Shown piece by piece: positions 43,100-54,955 of a DNA stretch of 64,000 bases. Within the stretch, counting starts at the first letter, position 1; each line of letters begins with the position of its first letter. Source of the stretch: Gnetum montanum. Lineage: Eukaryota; Streptophyta; Gnetopsida; Gnetales; Gnetaceae. The stretch covers positions 639,794 through 703,793 of the forward strand of contig MNCI01017629.1 of assembly GCA_015680685.1 (NCBI GenBank). Direction: 5' to 3'. A model generated the notes under the pieces. The model saw only the letters and a program-made list of their open reading frames with translations, was not told the DNA's origin and searched no databases. The position numbers and the translations under genes were made by a program.

Positions 43100-46000
43100 A
43101 ACTCCTAGTATCGTAATCCTGATACTCTAAATCAGGTTCAATTGGCCATAATCATTGTGAGATCAAGTCAGCTAAGTACCCTCATTAATAATGGGGCTGA
43201 TCACAATTACATGGTTCTAGCCATGGTGAAAATTTTGTAGCTAAAGATGGAACCTGTCCAAGCATCCTACAAGCTAGCCAAGTTTAGGCCCCTTCAGTGC
43301 ATCTGGGTGTGTTGTGGTGTCTCTGTTCAAGTGGGCTCATGGTAAGGAGTACTAGATTTTTCAATTCTAGATATGGACTCCTTTTAGGTCATTTTGGGGC
43401 AAGAATTTTTATGCAAGGCCAAAGTTTTCATGGCCCCATATCTAGACCTAATTTTTATTTTGCATGAGAGCTCCCCATGCCTAGTTCAAAATCATGGAGT
43501 ACATATGGAAAAGGATGAGGGCTCTAGCCCCCAGATTATGTTACCAATGGTGATGAAACGCTTGGCTAGGGACCCTACCAGAAAATTTTTGCTAGCTATG
43601 CAAACAGGTGATCCTTCTGAGGCTTGTGGATCCCAAACTCATGTTCACCCATGCATAGCATAGGTTATTAGTAAGTTTAAAGATGTAATGCCACCTAAAC
43701 TGCCTGGTAGTTTGCCACCTCAGAGAGCTGTGGATCATAAAATTGAATTGCAGCCTGGTGCTGATCCTCCTATCCAAAGGCCATACCACTTAATAGGACT
43801 AGAATTGGGGGAATTGAAAAAGTAGCTTGAAGTTTTAATGTCCAAGGAATACATTCATCCCTCAAAATCCCCTTATGAGGCACCAGTGCTATTTTTCACC
43901 AAGGAGGACAGAACGCTATGGCTCTGTTATGACTATAAATTGCTGAATAAACACATGATCAAGAACAAGTACCCAGTACCGCTCATTTCTAACTTGTTCG
44001 ATCAATTGGCAAGGGCTTGATATTTCACTCGGCTAGAACTCAGACAAGGGTACTACCAAGTTTGCATTGCAGAAGGGAACAAAGAAAAAACTACATGTGT
44101 AACTCGGTATGGGTCATATGAATGGACCGTAATGCCCTTCGAGCTTTGCAATGCACTGGCTACATTTTGCACTTCAATGAATGAGATATTTCAACCCTTC
44201 CTTGATAAATTTATAGTCTTCTATCTTGATGACATCTTAATATATAGCCAGAAAATGGAGGAACATGACCTCCACTTGCACATGATCCTTGAGAAGCTAT
44301 GAGAAAATCGGCTATACATTAAGAAAGAAAATTGTGAATTTTACTGCTTGGAGCTAAAATTTTTGGGGCATCTCATGGGGTATGGGCAGGTAAAGCCAAA
44401 TCCAAAGAAGGTAGAGGTTGTGTGCCAATGAACCACTCCCACTAATGTGCATGAGGTTAGACAGTTCATGGGGTTAGCTAGTTTCTATCAGAAATTCATC
44501 AAAAATTTCTCAGGAATTGCTGCTCCTCTGACCAATCTAGAAAATAAAGAAGTTGCATGATAGTGGGACTCAAATTGTTAGAAAGCCTTTGAGAGGATCA
44601 AGGAGGCTTTAACCTCCCATCTAGTGTTGGCATTTTCCAATTTCTCAAAACCTTTTGAGGTTCATATGGATGCCAGTGAGAATGCAATTGTGGATGTCTT
44701 GCTACAAGTAGGTCATCCTGTTGCTTATGAGAGTTGGAACCTGATTCAAGTAGAGTAGAGGTGGCCAGTCCATGAAAAGGAAACATTTGCTATTGTCCAT
44801 TGCTTGAGAGCATGGAGACACTACTTGTTGGGGAGTCGTGTCCTTGTAAAGACAAATAATCTGGCCACTAGCTACTTGATGAATCAAACAAAGTTGAGGC
44901 CCAAATAGGTTTGATGGTCGGCCATGTGATCTAAATTTGATTTGTAATTGACTTACCATCCTGGAAAGGAGAACGTGGTTGTAGATTCATTGAGTTGCTA
45001 TCCTCAACCTGCCTCTCATATCTTTTCCATCATTGGGCCACAAACTTCACATGTTCAATGTGATGAAGCGTTATTAGCTAGAATTCAAGATGGTTTGAAA
45101 AGGAACCCCCATATCATTGATTTAATGAAGCTGATAGAAACTGGGTGAGCATCACAGTTCAAAATGAGGGATGGAAAGCTTTGGTTTTAGGATAATCAAA
45201 TATGCATTCCAAATTAGGATGGCCTACGTAAGGAGATAATCCAAGAATGCCATGACACATATTGGCAGGGCACCTTGGATAACAAAGGACCTTGGCTCTC
45301 ATTGAGAGAACCTTCTTGTAGCCAAAAATGTATCGGGATGTTATTTCTTATATCTATAAGTGTCTGGTGTGCTAGTAGGACAAGGGGTCTACAGAGCATC
45401 CAAGTGGTCTTCTGCTGCCCTTGGAAATCCCTCCATTTCCATGGGCTACAGTGTCTATGGACTTCATTACAAGATTGCCAAATATTCAGTGCCTAAGAAG
45501 CATCATTGTTGTCGTGGAAAAATTCTCTAAATTTTCCATATTCATTCCCTATACATCACAGTGCTCAGCTGAGGACATGGTAGCATACTATTTTGATAGG
45601 GTGGTTTGATATTTTGGGTTACCCATGAGCATCATTTTAGATTGAGATCTATGCCTCACAAGTGCTTTCTGGTGAGCACTATTTGGCATGATGGGTATCA
45701 CCCTCAAATTGTCAACAAGATTTCATCCCCAAACTGATGGGCAGACAAAACGGATGAATCGGGTACTTGAAGAGTACCTTTGTCACTATGTTCGTAGCGA
45801 CCAAAAGAACTAGACATTTCTATTAGGGATTGCCCAGTTGAGCTATAACATCTAGAAGTCCTCAACTACTAGGTTTTCTCCTATAGAACTGGTAATGGGA
45901 AGGTAGCCCATTACCCCTCATATGGTCTCCCCCTTGTTGTAGGGTTGGCATCCCTTAGCAGATGAATTCTTGAATAGGTGGTCTAAAAATGTTGATACAA

Positions 46001-46520
46001 CAAAGTACCATTTGGAGAGGGCAGTGAAATGAATGAAAAAGTATGCTAATAAAAAATGCTAGCCTCATGAATTCAAGGTGGGAGATTAGGTCCTCTTGAA
46101 GTTGGACCCATGTCAGTTTAAACCGAAACAAGGAACTACCTCCAAGCTAATGAGGCAGTATGATGGTCCCTTCCAGATCATCGATAAAATTAACCCTGTG
46201 ACATATAAGCTTTGGCTAGTGATCAATATAAACCGAGTCCATCTAGTTTTTTATGTTAGCATGCTAAAGTCGTTGTCGAATGGGTTCCCATATCTGGAGA
46301 GAAGCCTCTCGATCAGAGAGTGACCTTGTATACAATCTATACAAGGAAAGAGAGTAGAATGGATTTGGAACTTCTAGACCACTGGCCATGGGGTAGATTT
46401 GAAAGTGGAGTTCCTGGTCCACTGGAAACATTGTCCTGACTCAGAAAATAGTTGGAAACCACTGGAGTGCTTGAGGTCCTAGGAAAAATTGATCTTGAAC
46501 TTCTGTAGGGAGCAAGCAAT
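43100..46520 (+). pseudogene. T4 pol: protease, RT, RNase H, integrase, chromodomain
   Basis: Protease: LINNGADHNYM (about 43175-43210), where the family has a D-S-G-A-T loop, so the catalytic Asp is now Asn. [21 protein letters not shown] and the intact FYLDDILIYS (about 44218-44247). RNase H: FEVHMDASENAIVDVLLQVG and HEKETFAIVHCLRAWRHYL. Integrase: WATVSMDFITRLPNIQ (about 45436-45485), the second Asp region near 45640 now followed by a stop, and [19 protein letters not shown] (about 45727-45780). Chromodomain: EFLVHWKHCPDSENSWKPLE (about 46402-46465), the fold that reads methylated histone tails and directs integration to heterochromatin. More than 20 stops or shifts. Confidence 0.88.
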
Positions 46521-47150
46521 TGACCTCTCACCTTGGCTGCTTCAGTGATGGATGGAGAAACCTCCCATGTGAAAAAAATGGGAAGAGGCATGAAATGTAG
46601 TGCCTTATAGGATTTGAAAGTGAATTCCTATGGGAGTCAACCTCAAACAGGGGAGGAAGATACCTGGAACCTTTCAAAGTTCTTTATAGGGGATGGGGCT
46701 TAAGATTCAAAGAGTGCTGAACTTGAGACCCCTAGATCTTTGGATCAAATAAACTAGGGGATGCCCTAGAACTCATGGATCCCTAGGTTGATGTGTTCTA
46801 TCATGTTGCAATGATAGACCACTTGATGTCCTCCCATAGCATAGCATTTTAGGCCAACTATGGAAGGATGGAAAATCCAAGTCTTAAGGAGTGATGCTCT
46901 TGACTTGGGTGTTAGATTCTAGGATGAGTCTGGATCCTAGGAATATGGTCAAGTTCAATTAAAATGCTTTACAGCTTTAGGCCCTGTAGTTGGACCTTAC
47001 AGAACCAAAGATCCCTTCAAATTTGACTCAAAATAGCATGGGCGTACTTCCCTGGAATTGACGGAATCCTCCCTTAGTTTTGATGTAGCAGCCTCATGAG
47101 TTACCCAGGCCATGCTCTGAGGTCATCAGTCATTTTAAGCGGGGGAGGAT

Positions 47151-47714
47151 TGTGAGAGATGTAGCGAGGTTGATGGTGGCCTGCTGCCTCCCCCACGGTT
47201 AGGGGGCCATGGGGGCACAAGGGGTCCTCCTCTCCTTGTGTATTTGGAACCATACTAGCATGGCAGTTCAATGCATTAGTAAGAGGAGGCTACGACCTAC
47301 CTCATTACCCCACTTGGTAGGACCTTGCCTCAAAGGGTTGCGTAGTTCAACTATGCATTAGGGTGTTTTTACTAGGTGTGTCATGGGACGTGCTATGGGA
47401 TGTTGCGTGAACTCCTTGGAGTGTGACACCAACTACCAGAATGTGGTGATGAATCTGGAGGGTTCAACTGGTAGTCCCTGTGGTGTCCACATGAGTGGAG
47501 CAAGGGATTGTTATCTAGCTTGTTAGCATATCATGAATATTGTTTATGAAACACCACTCAGGAGACATGCTAACACTAACACATTTTTTGTTGGCATGTG
47601 TTTCAAGATCGCTAATCACTGAGGCGTATTCCTCTTGAGTTTTGTCCCGATTTAGAATCTTCTTGGGAAACTCTTGAGATGCCAAACAACGTGCTTAGGG
47701 ATAATGTTGTTACA
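47151..47714 (+). mobile_element. 3' LTR of T4
   Basis: TGTGAGAGATG to TTGTTACA, 564 bp. The purine tract GCGGGGGAGGAT (47139-47150) directly precedes it and serves as PPT. Confidence 0.88.
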
Positions 47715-47719
47715 CATAG
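47715..47719 (+). repeat. TSD of T4, right copy
   Basis: CATAG directly after the LTR end TTACA. It differs from CGTAG on the left only by a CpG-to-CpA change. Confidence 0.75.
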
Positions 47720-48348
47720 TTTCCCTTTTCACATCTCTTTTACAAGCTTTATCGACGTGTGTAAAACCATCCTATATGCCCAACTGCAAAGTCCATGACG
47801 TGTGTAACACAACTTGCCCCATGGGAGGCATCTGTAGACAGTTGAAAACACCAAATGGATGTAACACAACTCATCCTAGGGAGGAAACACCTATCCTACA
47901 ACAACAAGGTTGTTGGCAAATGAACATGGATAAATAGTAAAAGAAAAGTACAAAAGCATAATAGAGGTAAAAAAAGAGCTTGAAAAAAAGAGAGAGCATG
48001 TGCTCAAAACAAATGGCACACCAGCTATTTCCCAATGACCATCTCTAAGTGTTCCAATGAGAGGTCAGAAGCTAGTAAAAGAAAAGATGTCCACGTGGGC
48101 CAATTCCCTCAGAAGCACTCCGACGAGAGACCACACTAAGTTTCATCTTACCTTTTCATGAACTTGTCACCTTAAGTCCACCCTTTCCCCTTTCTCCTAT
48201 AAAAATATCCTGTTACTCACAAGAATAGAAAAGTGACATCTGAGAAACCACTAGAGAGCGATGTTGGTAACTTATCCTTCATGATGTTTCATATTCTTTG
48301 TCAAAGTCTACTAGGTGTATCCTCCAAACATTAAGAAAGAGGGGCCAG
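47720..48348 (+). other. T1 3' region, part 2, with PPT
   Basis: Two copies of a GTGTAACACAACT/GATGTAACACAACT block occur at about 47801 and 47858, each followed by a CCCATGGGAGG/CCTAGGGAGG motif. The same arrangement occurs on the minus strand at 55800-55695 in G, which ties G to this family. It ends with the PPT AAGAAAGAGGGGCCAG (48333-48348). Confidence 0.65.
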
Positions 48349-48756
48349 TAAAACACCATAAAATTTTAGGACCCTCATGCTTTAGCAAAGTCTTGGAATT
48401 TAGGCAAAGACTTCCACAAGTGCAGCATCATGATAGTTCGACAGGAAAATGTAGGCACTGAGGTTGGACTATCCAGTCTAGTAAATTTTCTATCTCCAAA
48501 GCTCATGGGCCCACTGGACTCTCTAGCCTATCCAACTAGACAATTGACGCAACTGATAGTCTACCCAAAAACTATGCTAAGTGTTGCCGAAAGTGTTTGG
48601 GATGAGCAAAACAGTTTGGAAAGTTTTCTAGTAAAGAAGTTTGCTATGCTGTGCAGCATAGTAAGCCTTGAAAGATAACTGCTCAAGCATCCAAATGCGA
48701 ATTGACAAAGTGACTGCAAAGACAAGTCAGGATTTAGTCAATGGAAGGTGCTACGC

Positions 48757-48782
48757 TATGCTACGCTATGTAGCGTAGCATA
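48757..48782 (+). repeat. Perfect hairpin in the T1 LTR, copy 1
   Basis: TATGCTACGCTA, two bases, then its exact reverse complement. Confidence 0.85.
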
Positions 48783-49154
48783 GCATGACAAAGGAAAAGC
48801 ATAAAGGCCCATCTTGCCAAGTGATTCCAACAAGAAAATGGCAATTTGAAAAAACTTTGGCCTCCAAAACTCCCTACCCCACTTAGTCCTCAAGCCTTGA
48901 GTAAAGTTTCTTGCTAGAAAATGATGAATTAAACAAGGAAGCATGATATGCTTACTACTATGCTGTGCTACGCTACATAGCATACCACATCATAGCAACA
49001 ATGTAAAAACTATAGAAGCATTTCAAACATGAGCTCAGAAAGTCCAAGGACTTCCCAACATAAAGGAAAAAAGTTACAGTTGTTAGCATGAATAAGTCTC
49101 AAACAAATACTTCTAAGCTCCAACAAAAATTTCAGTCAAGACCAGTGGCTACGC

Positions 49155-49180
49155 TATGCTACGCTACCTAGCGTAGCATA
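49155..49180 (+). repeat. Perfect hairpin in the T1 LTR, copy 2
   Basis: Same arms as at 48757 with CC as the loop; the copies are 398 bp apart. Confidence 0.85.
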
Positions 49181-50245
49181 GCATAGTAAGTAGCCACATA
49201 CGCTACGCTAATATGCGCAATAGTGTGAGTAATGCAACATTGGTACAAAAGCATCAAGATGTCTTTGGGTAAGTCTAGAACTTGTTGATAGTAATCTTCC
49301 TCACTCTGGCATCTCCTTAGCAAGATCAAAAATTTCACTTCATTCTGCATACCCTTGGTTAGCTCCCAAAAAAATTGTTCCTACACTTCACCCTACTTGT
49401 AGGGGCAGGGAATATGTAGTCCCGGAGCATAAGCCCCATTTTGCTCATATTGTTAGCACACTGGATCTCAGCACATGCAATTCCAGTGGTATATTCATAG
49501 TGTAACCAAGTTCACATCCAGCATCGTACACCTACATGGTACGGACATGTTAGCACCTTGTGGGGTCCAGGACACGTGGTATTTAGACCATGTTTCTCTC
49601 CTACTCATGGCATTATAAATACCCTAGTAAACAATGCTCAAGGGGTTAGGTTCTCACATTGGCTGGTTGGCTTCTTGATTGGCTTCTTGCCAAATAGAGT
49701 TGGATTTTTGGTGCAGTTGGCTTTTAGAAGGCATAGTTGGAATTTTTCTTGAGCATTCTAGTTACCTTTGAGTTCTCTAGTAGGCTCCAAACATCCCTTT
49801 GTGAGTCAATCATTTTGACATCGAAGCAAATAGAGTAGTAAGAAAAAGAACTGTGACTATACTACTCGGTGTAAGTAGTGTCTCTTCGGTGTTGCTATCT
49901 TGTTGTATACCTTTCAAATAAGGAAAATAATCAAATCCACAAACTTGGGGTAGTGCACTTTCTTACCTGAGTTTGTTTTGCTATTTCCTTACTATAATCA
50001 TTATTTTGCACTATTTTCTCCATTCTACATTTATTGATAATCAATTTACCTCACGTGTATCACTTTTGAAACAAACATTTATGTAAAGTTAAGATACATT
50101 GACTAAGTCCCTGTATGAATGACCAGACTGTTTAGGGCACCCCGCTTCTATTTCTCTTCAGCACGTCCCTCACATGGATCCGGGGTTAAAATATTTTTCC
50201 AGCAACCTCTTGGTGTTCTAGCCATTGACATTTTCAATTGCTACA

Positions 50246-50469
50246 TCATTGGTTACCTCAAGGAACATCTCAAGGTAGTGGTGTTCAATAGACTCTTCCT
50301 TGTACCATTGCAGGTATGCATTGCACTCTCGCTTGTACTAAAGCTTGTAATTATTTTGCATCTATCCCAACCGATAAGCCTTTGTGCTATAATTCTTTCA
50401 ATCCTGATTCTTCTATGAAAGAAAATCCATCTAGAGTTACTACTCTACCAACTCCTACATGGCCTCATT
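50246..50469. other. Short flank between T1 and element F, nothing recognised
   Basis: Follows the T1 LTR. The first five bases TCATT should be the right TSD of T1, but the left copy is outside the window. No family motif seen. Confidence 0.35.
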
Positions 50470-53450
50470 CTTACATCAAAGAGAAGTACAATATCTAGCA
50501 TATTGAATCTCAGAGGTAAGCTAGGTGCCATCTCCCCACGATGTAGTTGCTATGAAGTCATATTTGGATGGAAGATCCTTGATCTTCTCATCTTGGCTAG
50601 TCACCATCTCTTGTAATTCATGCATGTGTTTCCAAAGATGCTCATTCAAGTTATCATAGACCCATAATACCTTTGAATAGGAAAGCATGCACTTGTTCAA
50701 TGTCTTATATATATGATGAGGCACTTGATCACATTTGGGGGGAAGTTTAGGTAGGGCATCCACCTTGGCCACCTTGCTCAGATTCCACTATAGCTTAGGA
50801 CCTGTAGGCATGCAAAAACTAATCAATATTAGCTAAAAACTAAGAATTTAGGTAGTAAGAAAGATAGCACAAAGCAAAACAACATCACACACATACCAAG
50901 CTTAGGGTCTGCTTGTTGCAAGTAGTCCACCATGTCCTTAATAATGCCTTCCATGAAGGAAACTTTATCTAGGATATCTACCCATGGCTTCATGCAATAG
51001 GTAGATGTGGGACACTAGCACAAACATCTAATGTTATAATGCAATGATGCAATTAGCATATGTCCTAACATCTAAAGATACTAGAGTAAACAAGGGAAGA
51101 TAGATGGAAATACAAGTTGATTACCTAGCAAGCCCTCAAGTGTGAGTGCAGGAGGCTCACCTAACTACATACCATTGAATAAAGTGTTAAAATCATCCCC
51201 ATTGTGGTAGGCTAACCCATCTTCCTCTAATTACCAGAGGGCCTCTACTACCTCATGAAGCTCATCTCCATGAGCTACCACCTCCTCCAAAGCCTAAGGA
51301 GATGCTTCCTCTACTACTACCTTGGTCATTGCTCTTACAACCCTCTCTTCTTTTTCTGCAATTAACATGCCTATACATTAGCATGTCATTATGTATAGAA
51401 CATCATTAGCTGATTAACCATCTTCCATAAAATAAAAACATAAAAATAATAATATATACATGAATGTAACCAAGACATCTAAGAATCTACACATACTAAC
51501 CTGCAACATCTACTTGCAAGCTTTGTAGCTTGATGGGGTTGGCTTTCTAATCTCAGGGGAAGCTTTCCCTTGAGAATATGGCATCTTCATCTTGGAATTA
51601 GATGACCCCACCACCTTGCTATGTAGCGATCCACCTTGCTTACATTCCTAGTGCCAACTGGAGGACCCTCACTTGTACTATGGCATGAATAATGCGAGTG
51701 CCCCATTGGACCCTTGATCATTACTGATAACAACTGATTTATTCTTTCTATGGGATCTTGTGTGTGTGTGGTCAAGAACATATGCTTATTCCATAGCCTA
51801 GACAACTACTCACAATCCTACACCACCCATCATCCATCATCTTGCACGACCAAAAGCTCCACAAACCTTTGTAGGTATCCTGCAAAGAATGTGAAATAGA
51901 TGTGGAACCTCACCTAGAGGTTTAATCAAAGCCTAGAAATCTCTGTATGTAGGAGGATGGCTATGTACATGATCCATTTGAACCTTGTATCCTCTAGCAA
52001 CACCTTTTTCATCACCCATGCCTATTCCACATCTAGGATCTTTCCTTGGGAAAGTAGCTTTGGAAAGGCATAAGCACGAAATAGAGGATAGAGCTCCTAC
52101 ACCTAAGGTACTAGCACATCTTTGATTTGTATGCCTTTGTGAGGTCAAGTGGTTTCCAATCAATCCTTGATCTCTCCTCTAGAATCCATCTCCTTGCTAT
52201 CCTTACTAACAATCATTGGGTCATCAGCAAGGATGCTAATGAAATCAACAAAGAAGGCTTCATTGAGCTCCAGCACTACTGTCACGTCATGCACTTGGGC
52301 AAAAAACTACCTAATGTTTCTACTAAAGGACTTGATTATGGTAACCATTTTGGTCATTGGGATACTTAAGTTAAGGGCCAAGAATAGGTTCATTAAATCA
52401 ACATGTGTGAGCCAAGTCATCAATGCATCTGGTAGTTTGTGGCATAGCTAGTGTTGCACACTCTCCATGTCCCCATATTTCATGATAAGGGTTACCTTTT
52501 TGTGACCTGTGGTGACCACCATTAGCTCAACTAAGGCAACATTCACTACAACACATAGAAAAAAATGTTAGCATCATGCAAATAAGCCAAACTAAAAAGC
52601 ATACACAAGCAAGAACATGAGTTAAAACATAAATATGTACGTGGCACAAACGAAGTGCAAGATGGGGGTAGTGCAGCAAAAACCTCCTCAATGTTAATCT
52701 TAATACTAGCCCACTCCTCATCCAACTAGCCATGGATCCTACATTGCTTGTAGGACTTCAAATATTGGAAAATATAGGCCTCCATATTGTGCCCCACTTG
52801 CTCATCATGATTGTCCAAACATTGGTGCAAAACAAGAATACCTCTGGGGCTATGTGGTTTAAGGCTAGAGCATCTACCTCATCATGCAAGCCCTACTCAT
52901 TAGCCCTAAACCTGGCATTAACCATGAGCTAGTAGCAATTTAACATGAGAAAGTAGCACAAAACACTACAAGATCCATAAAAGCACCTTCGATGCAGTAG
53001 ATGGTTCTAGGTGGGTTCTCGAATAGGATATGCACCCACTGCAATGATAAAAAGGATGTTTCTCTTATTGTAACAAGTAAACTCCATCATGCACCATACC
53101 CTGGATAATTTTTGAATGCTCCTAGGACCTCTACATAAGCCTCCTACCCCATCAACATTCGCAATGAGCTCATCTAAGATGAACTTTAGGATGCTCTGGT
53201 TATCCCTAGGTAACAATGTCTTAGTGATGGCACTAGCAACCTCAACCATTAAGTGTGTCCATATGATCATAGTGAATTGCTGCAATAGGTATTCCAAGAA
53301 CTTCCAAGCTCTTAGCTAGAACCACACCACCTATTGGTCCACTCACATATTTGGTGCAAGCATTTTAGGAATAGGTTTGCTCATGTAACATAGGATGCCC
53401 ACAAGCTCAACCATGATTAGAACAGGTTTTAGTAGCACTTTGCAATTATT
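50470..53450 (-). pseudogene. Antisense multi-exon gene in element F (third copy, 3' end missing)
   Basis: It matches the T3 gene at exon 2 (about 53450-52990: KPVLIMVELVGILCYMSKP, FLEYLLQQFTMIIWTHLM, FENPPRTIYC) and at exon 3 (about 52900-52640: GLHDEVDALAL, LDEEWASIKINIEEVFAALP). It also matches at exon 6 (about 51000-50902: DKVSFMEGIIKDMVDYLQQ, then GTATGT as donor) and at exon 7 (50815-50470: VPHHIYKTLNKCMLSYSKVL, NEHLWKHMHELQEMV). The rest of exon 7 and exon 8 are gone. No exon 1 was found. The copy is the most decayed of the three. Its presence in a third element argues that the gene is a standard part of this family. Confidence 0.65.
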
Positions 53451-54000
53451 AAGCAACAAACAAGGCATTAGTATACATGCATAGATGCAAAATTTCAAGA
53501 TACATGTTATGAATTATTAATATAAATTAGCAAAAAAGAAATTTTAGTAATAGGCCCTAGGGCTCTACAAGCGTAGGATGCTTCTTAACTCATTTGACAT
53601 ACTTGACACTCATTGGGGTATAGCACATTTTGATAAGCTTATTGCTACATTTTGCAAGTTTATCATCATGCATAGTTAACAAGATTTTGAAAAATTTTTA
53701 TGAACTCCAAACTACCTTGGTGGAGAGCGTAGTCCCAAAATGAAAAAATGTCTCCCAAATCTGGACTACCCTAGTGGAGAGCATAGTCCCAAAAAAATAG
53801 ACATTTTCGCAAACACACATTTTGGCAAACACTTGGCAAAATAGGCATTTCAACAAACACTTAGCAGACTATGCTCTCAACATGTAGAGATTGTAGTTCC
53901 ATGGCTATGGAGAGCATAGTCTCTTCATGATGTCATGCTCATCACAACTAACCAAGCCCCACCTTGCCCCCACCACCATGGGAGGCCACACCTCCACCAC
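53451..54000. other. F interval with recurring GGAGAGCATAGTC
   Basis: No gene. GGAGAGCATAGTC or a one-base variant occurs near 53722, 53768 and 53908; GAGCATAGTC recurs at 54346 and 54666. CTACCTTGG/CTACCCTAG precedes the first two, giving units of about 45 bp. Confidence 0.5.
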
Positions 54001-54343
54001 TACCATCAAACATAGAAAAAAAAAGAAAGGGACAAACAAATCCTACCATCAAATATAGTCATAGCTCCTATGGTTTTGTTGCAAGGTGCAATGGTGATCA
54101 TGGATCCCATAACCATGCTATGATTTACAACACATAGGGCCATAAGCATTGCACACAGAAAAATAAAACAAAAAATAACAACATGTGCCCCAATGCTAAT
54201 GGCACCCATGGTTTCTATGGCCACATTGTGATGTGAAGTGCACAGGGATCCAAGCCCTGTGTTGCCTAAATCTCCTATCACATTTTGACACTTAGCTAAA
54301 TTTGTAGTTTAGATGTTAGGACCTAAGATTTTGTGGTGTTTCA
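54000..54343 (-). mobile_element. Start of a Tat-family LTR, minus strand (fragment)
   Basis: Reading left from 54343 gives TGAAACACCACAAAATCTTAGG, the family LTR start. No PPT lies to its right, so it is the outer edge of an inserted or solo LTR. No PBS or LTR end could be placed on the left, so the left limit is arbitrary. Confidence 0.4.
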
Positions 54344-54955
54344 AAGAGCATAGTCAATATACCTAGCTAATTCAGACAACCTCCTCTGCTCCATGTGCAC
54401 CTCTAGTAGGCATCTTAGTGTCCTCTCTTCCTTAGCAATGTTCACCAGCCCTAGGTAAATGTGTCCACTCGAGTGCATCATATTTTTCACAACTACACTC
54501 TCTACTGATGATGATGGTAGAAGCAACAACAAGATTATGCTCCTAACATTACAGTGAAATTGAAAAAATGATAAGTTACCATAGTAAAAATACACCTATA
54601 TATCATCTTGGGGTCATTTAATGATCCACCAAGCTAGGACTATCCTCCACATGAAATTCCTAGTGGAGAGCATAGTCAATCATACTTAGCCTAAAATCAT
54701 GATTTTTGACTACCCTACAAATTCACAAGTCAAATCCACTCCTAAGCATGATCGACCCTCCCTACAATGGCATGTTTGGCATATCCATGACCTACTGAGG
54801 CCTATAGCTAGCAAAAAATGTTTACCTTCAATAGCAACTTGCATGCATGCTTAAAAAAATTTCATTAGATCTCTTTTCTAATTCATGCATATTAACTTTG
54901 TTAAAATAGGTGCCACTTGACATTTTTCTGGTTCATTTTGCAAGAACATGACATA
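54344..54955. other. F interval before RT, nothing recognised
   Basis: AT-rich, between the LTR fragment and the RT of F. It has two more GAGCATAGTC copies. An antisense exon 1 would be expected near here but was not found. Confidence 0.35.

Larger units (their letters stand above)
40919..47714 (+). mobile_element. T4: chromovirus-type Ty3/gypsy element nested in T1
   Basis: 6,796 bp with two LTRs of exactly 564 bp, PBS, gag, pol, C-terminal chromodomain and PPT. The chromodomain and the tRNA-iMet-like PBS put it in the chromoviruses, unlike the other elements here. TSD CGTAG (40914-40918) against CATAG (47715-47719), a CpG transition. Confidence 0.9.
5585..50245 (+). mobile_element. T1: large Tat-type Ty3/gypsy element, split by three nested insertions
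   Basis: T1 parts are gag (5585-7054), gag-protease (16735-18070), protease end (30464-30718), hairpin array (30903-31029), antisense gene (31206-35965), RT/RNase H/second RNase H/integrase (36324-39802), second hairpin array (39824-40154), 3' region (40155-40918 and 47720-48332), PPT and 3' LTR (48349-50245). Removing T2, T3 and T4 with one TSD copy each restores continuous reading: ...DYHQLCG joins HDMNYYLAL across T2, and LPYVGREVV joins IYGDEV across T3. The 5' LTR is outside the window. A second RNase H before integrase places it in the Tat/Ogre lineage. All coding parts carry stops. Confidence 0.85.
48349..50245 (+). mobile_element. 3' LTR of T1
   Basis: Starts TAAAACACCATAAAATTTTA (family start with TG changed to TA) and ends TTGCTACA, 1,897 bp. 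It has perfect hairpins with 12-bp arms at 48757-48782 and 49155-49180, and a weaker one near 48958. A TATA-like TATAAATA lies near 49614. The terminal block from 50101 (AGTCCCTGT...GACCAGACT) matches the T3 LTR end. The partner 5' LTR is off the window. Confidence 0.8.
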
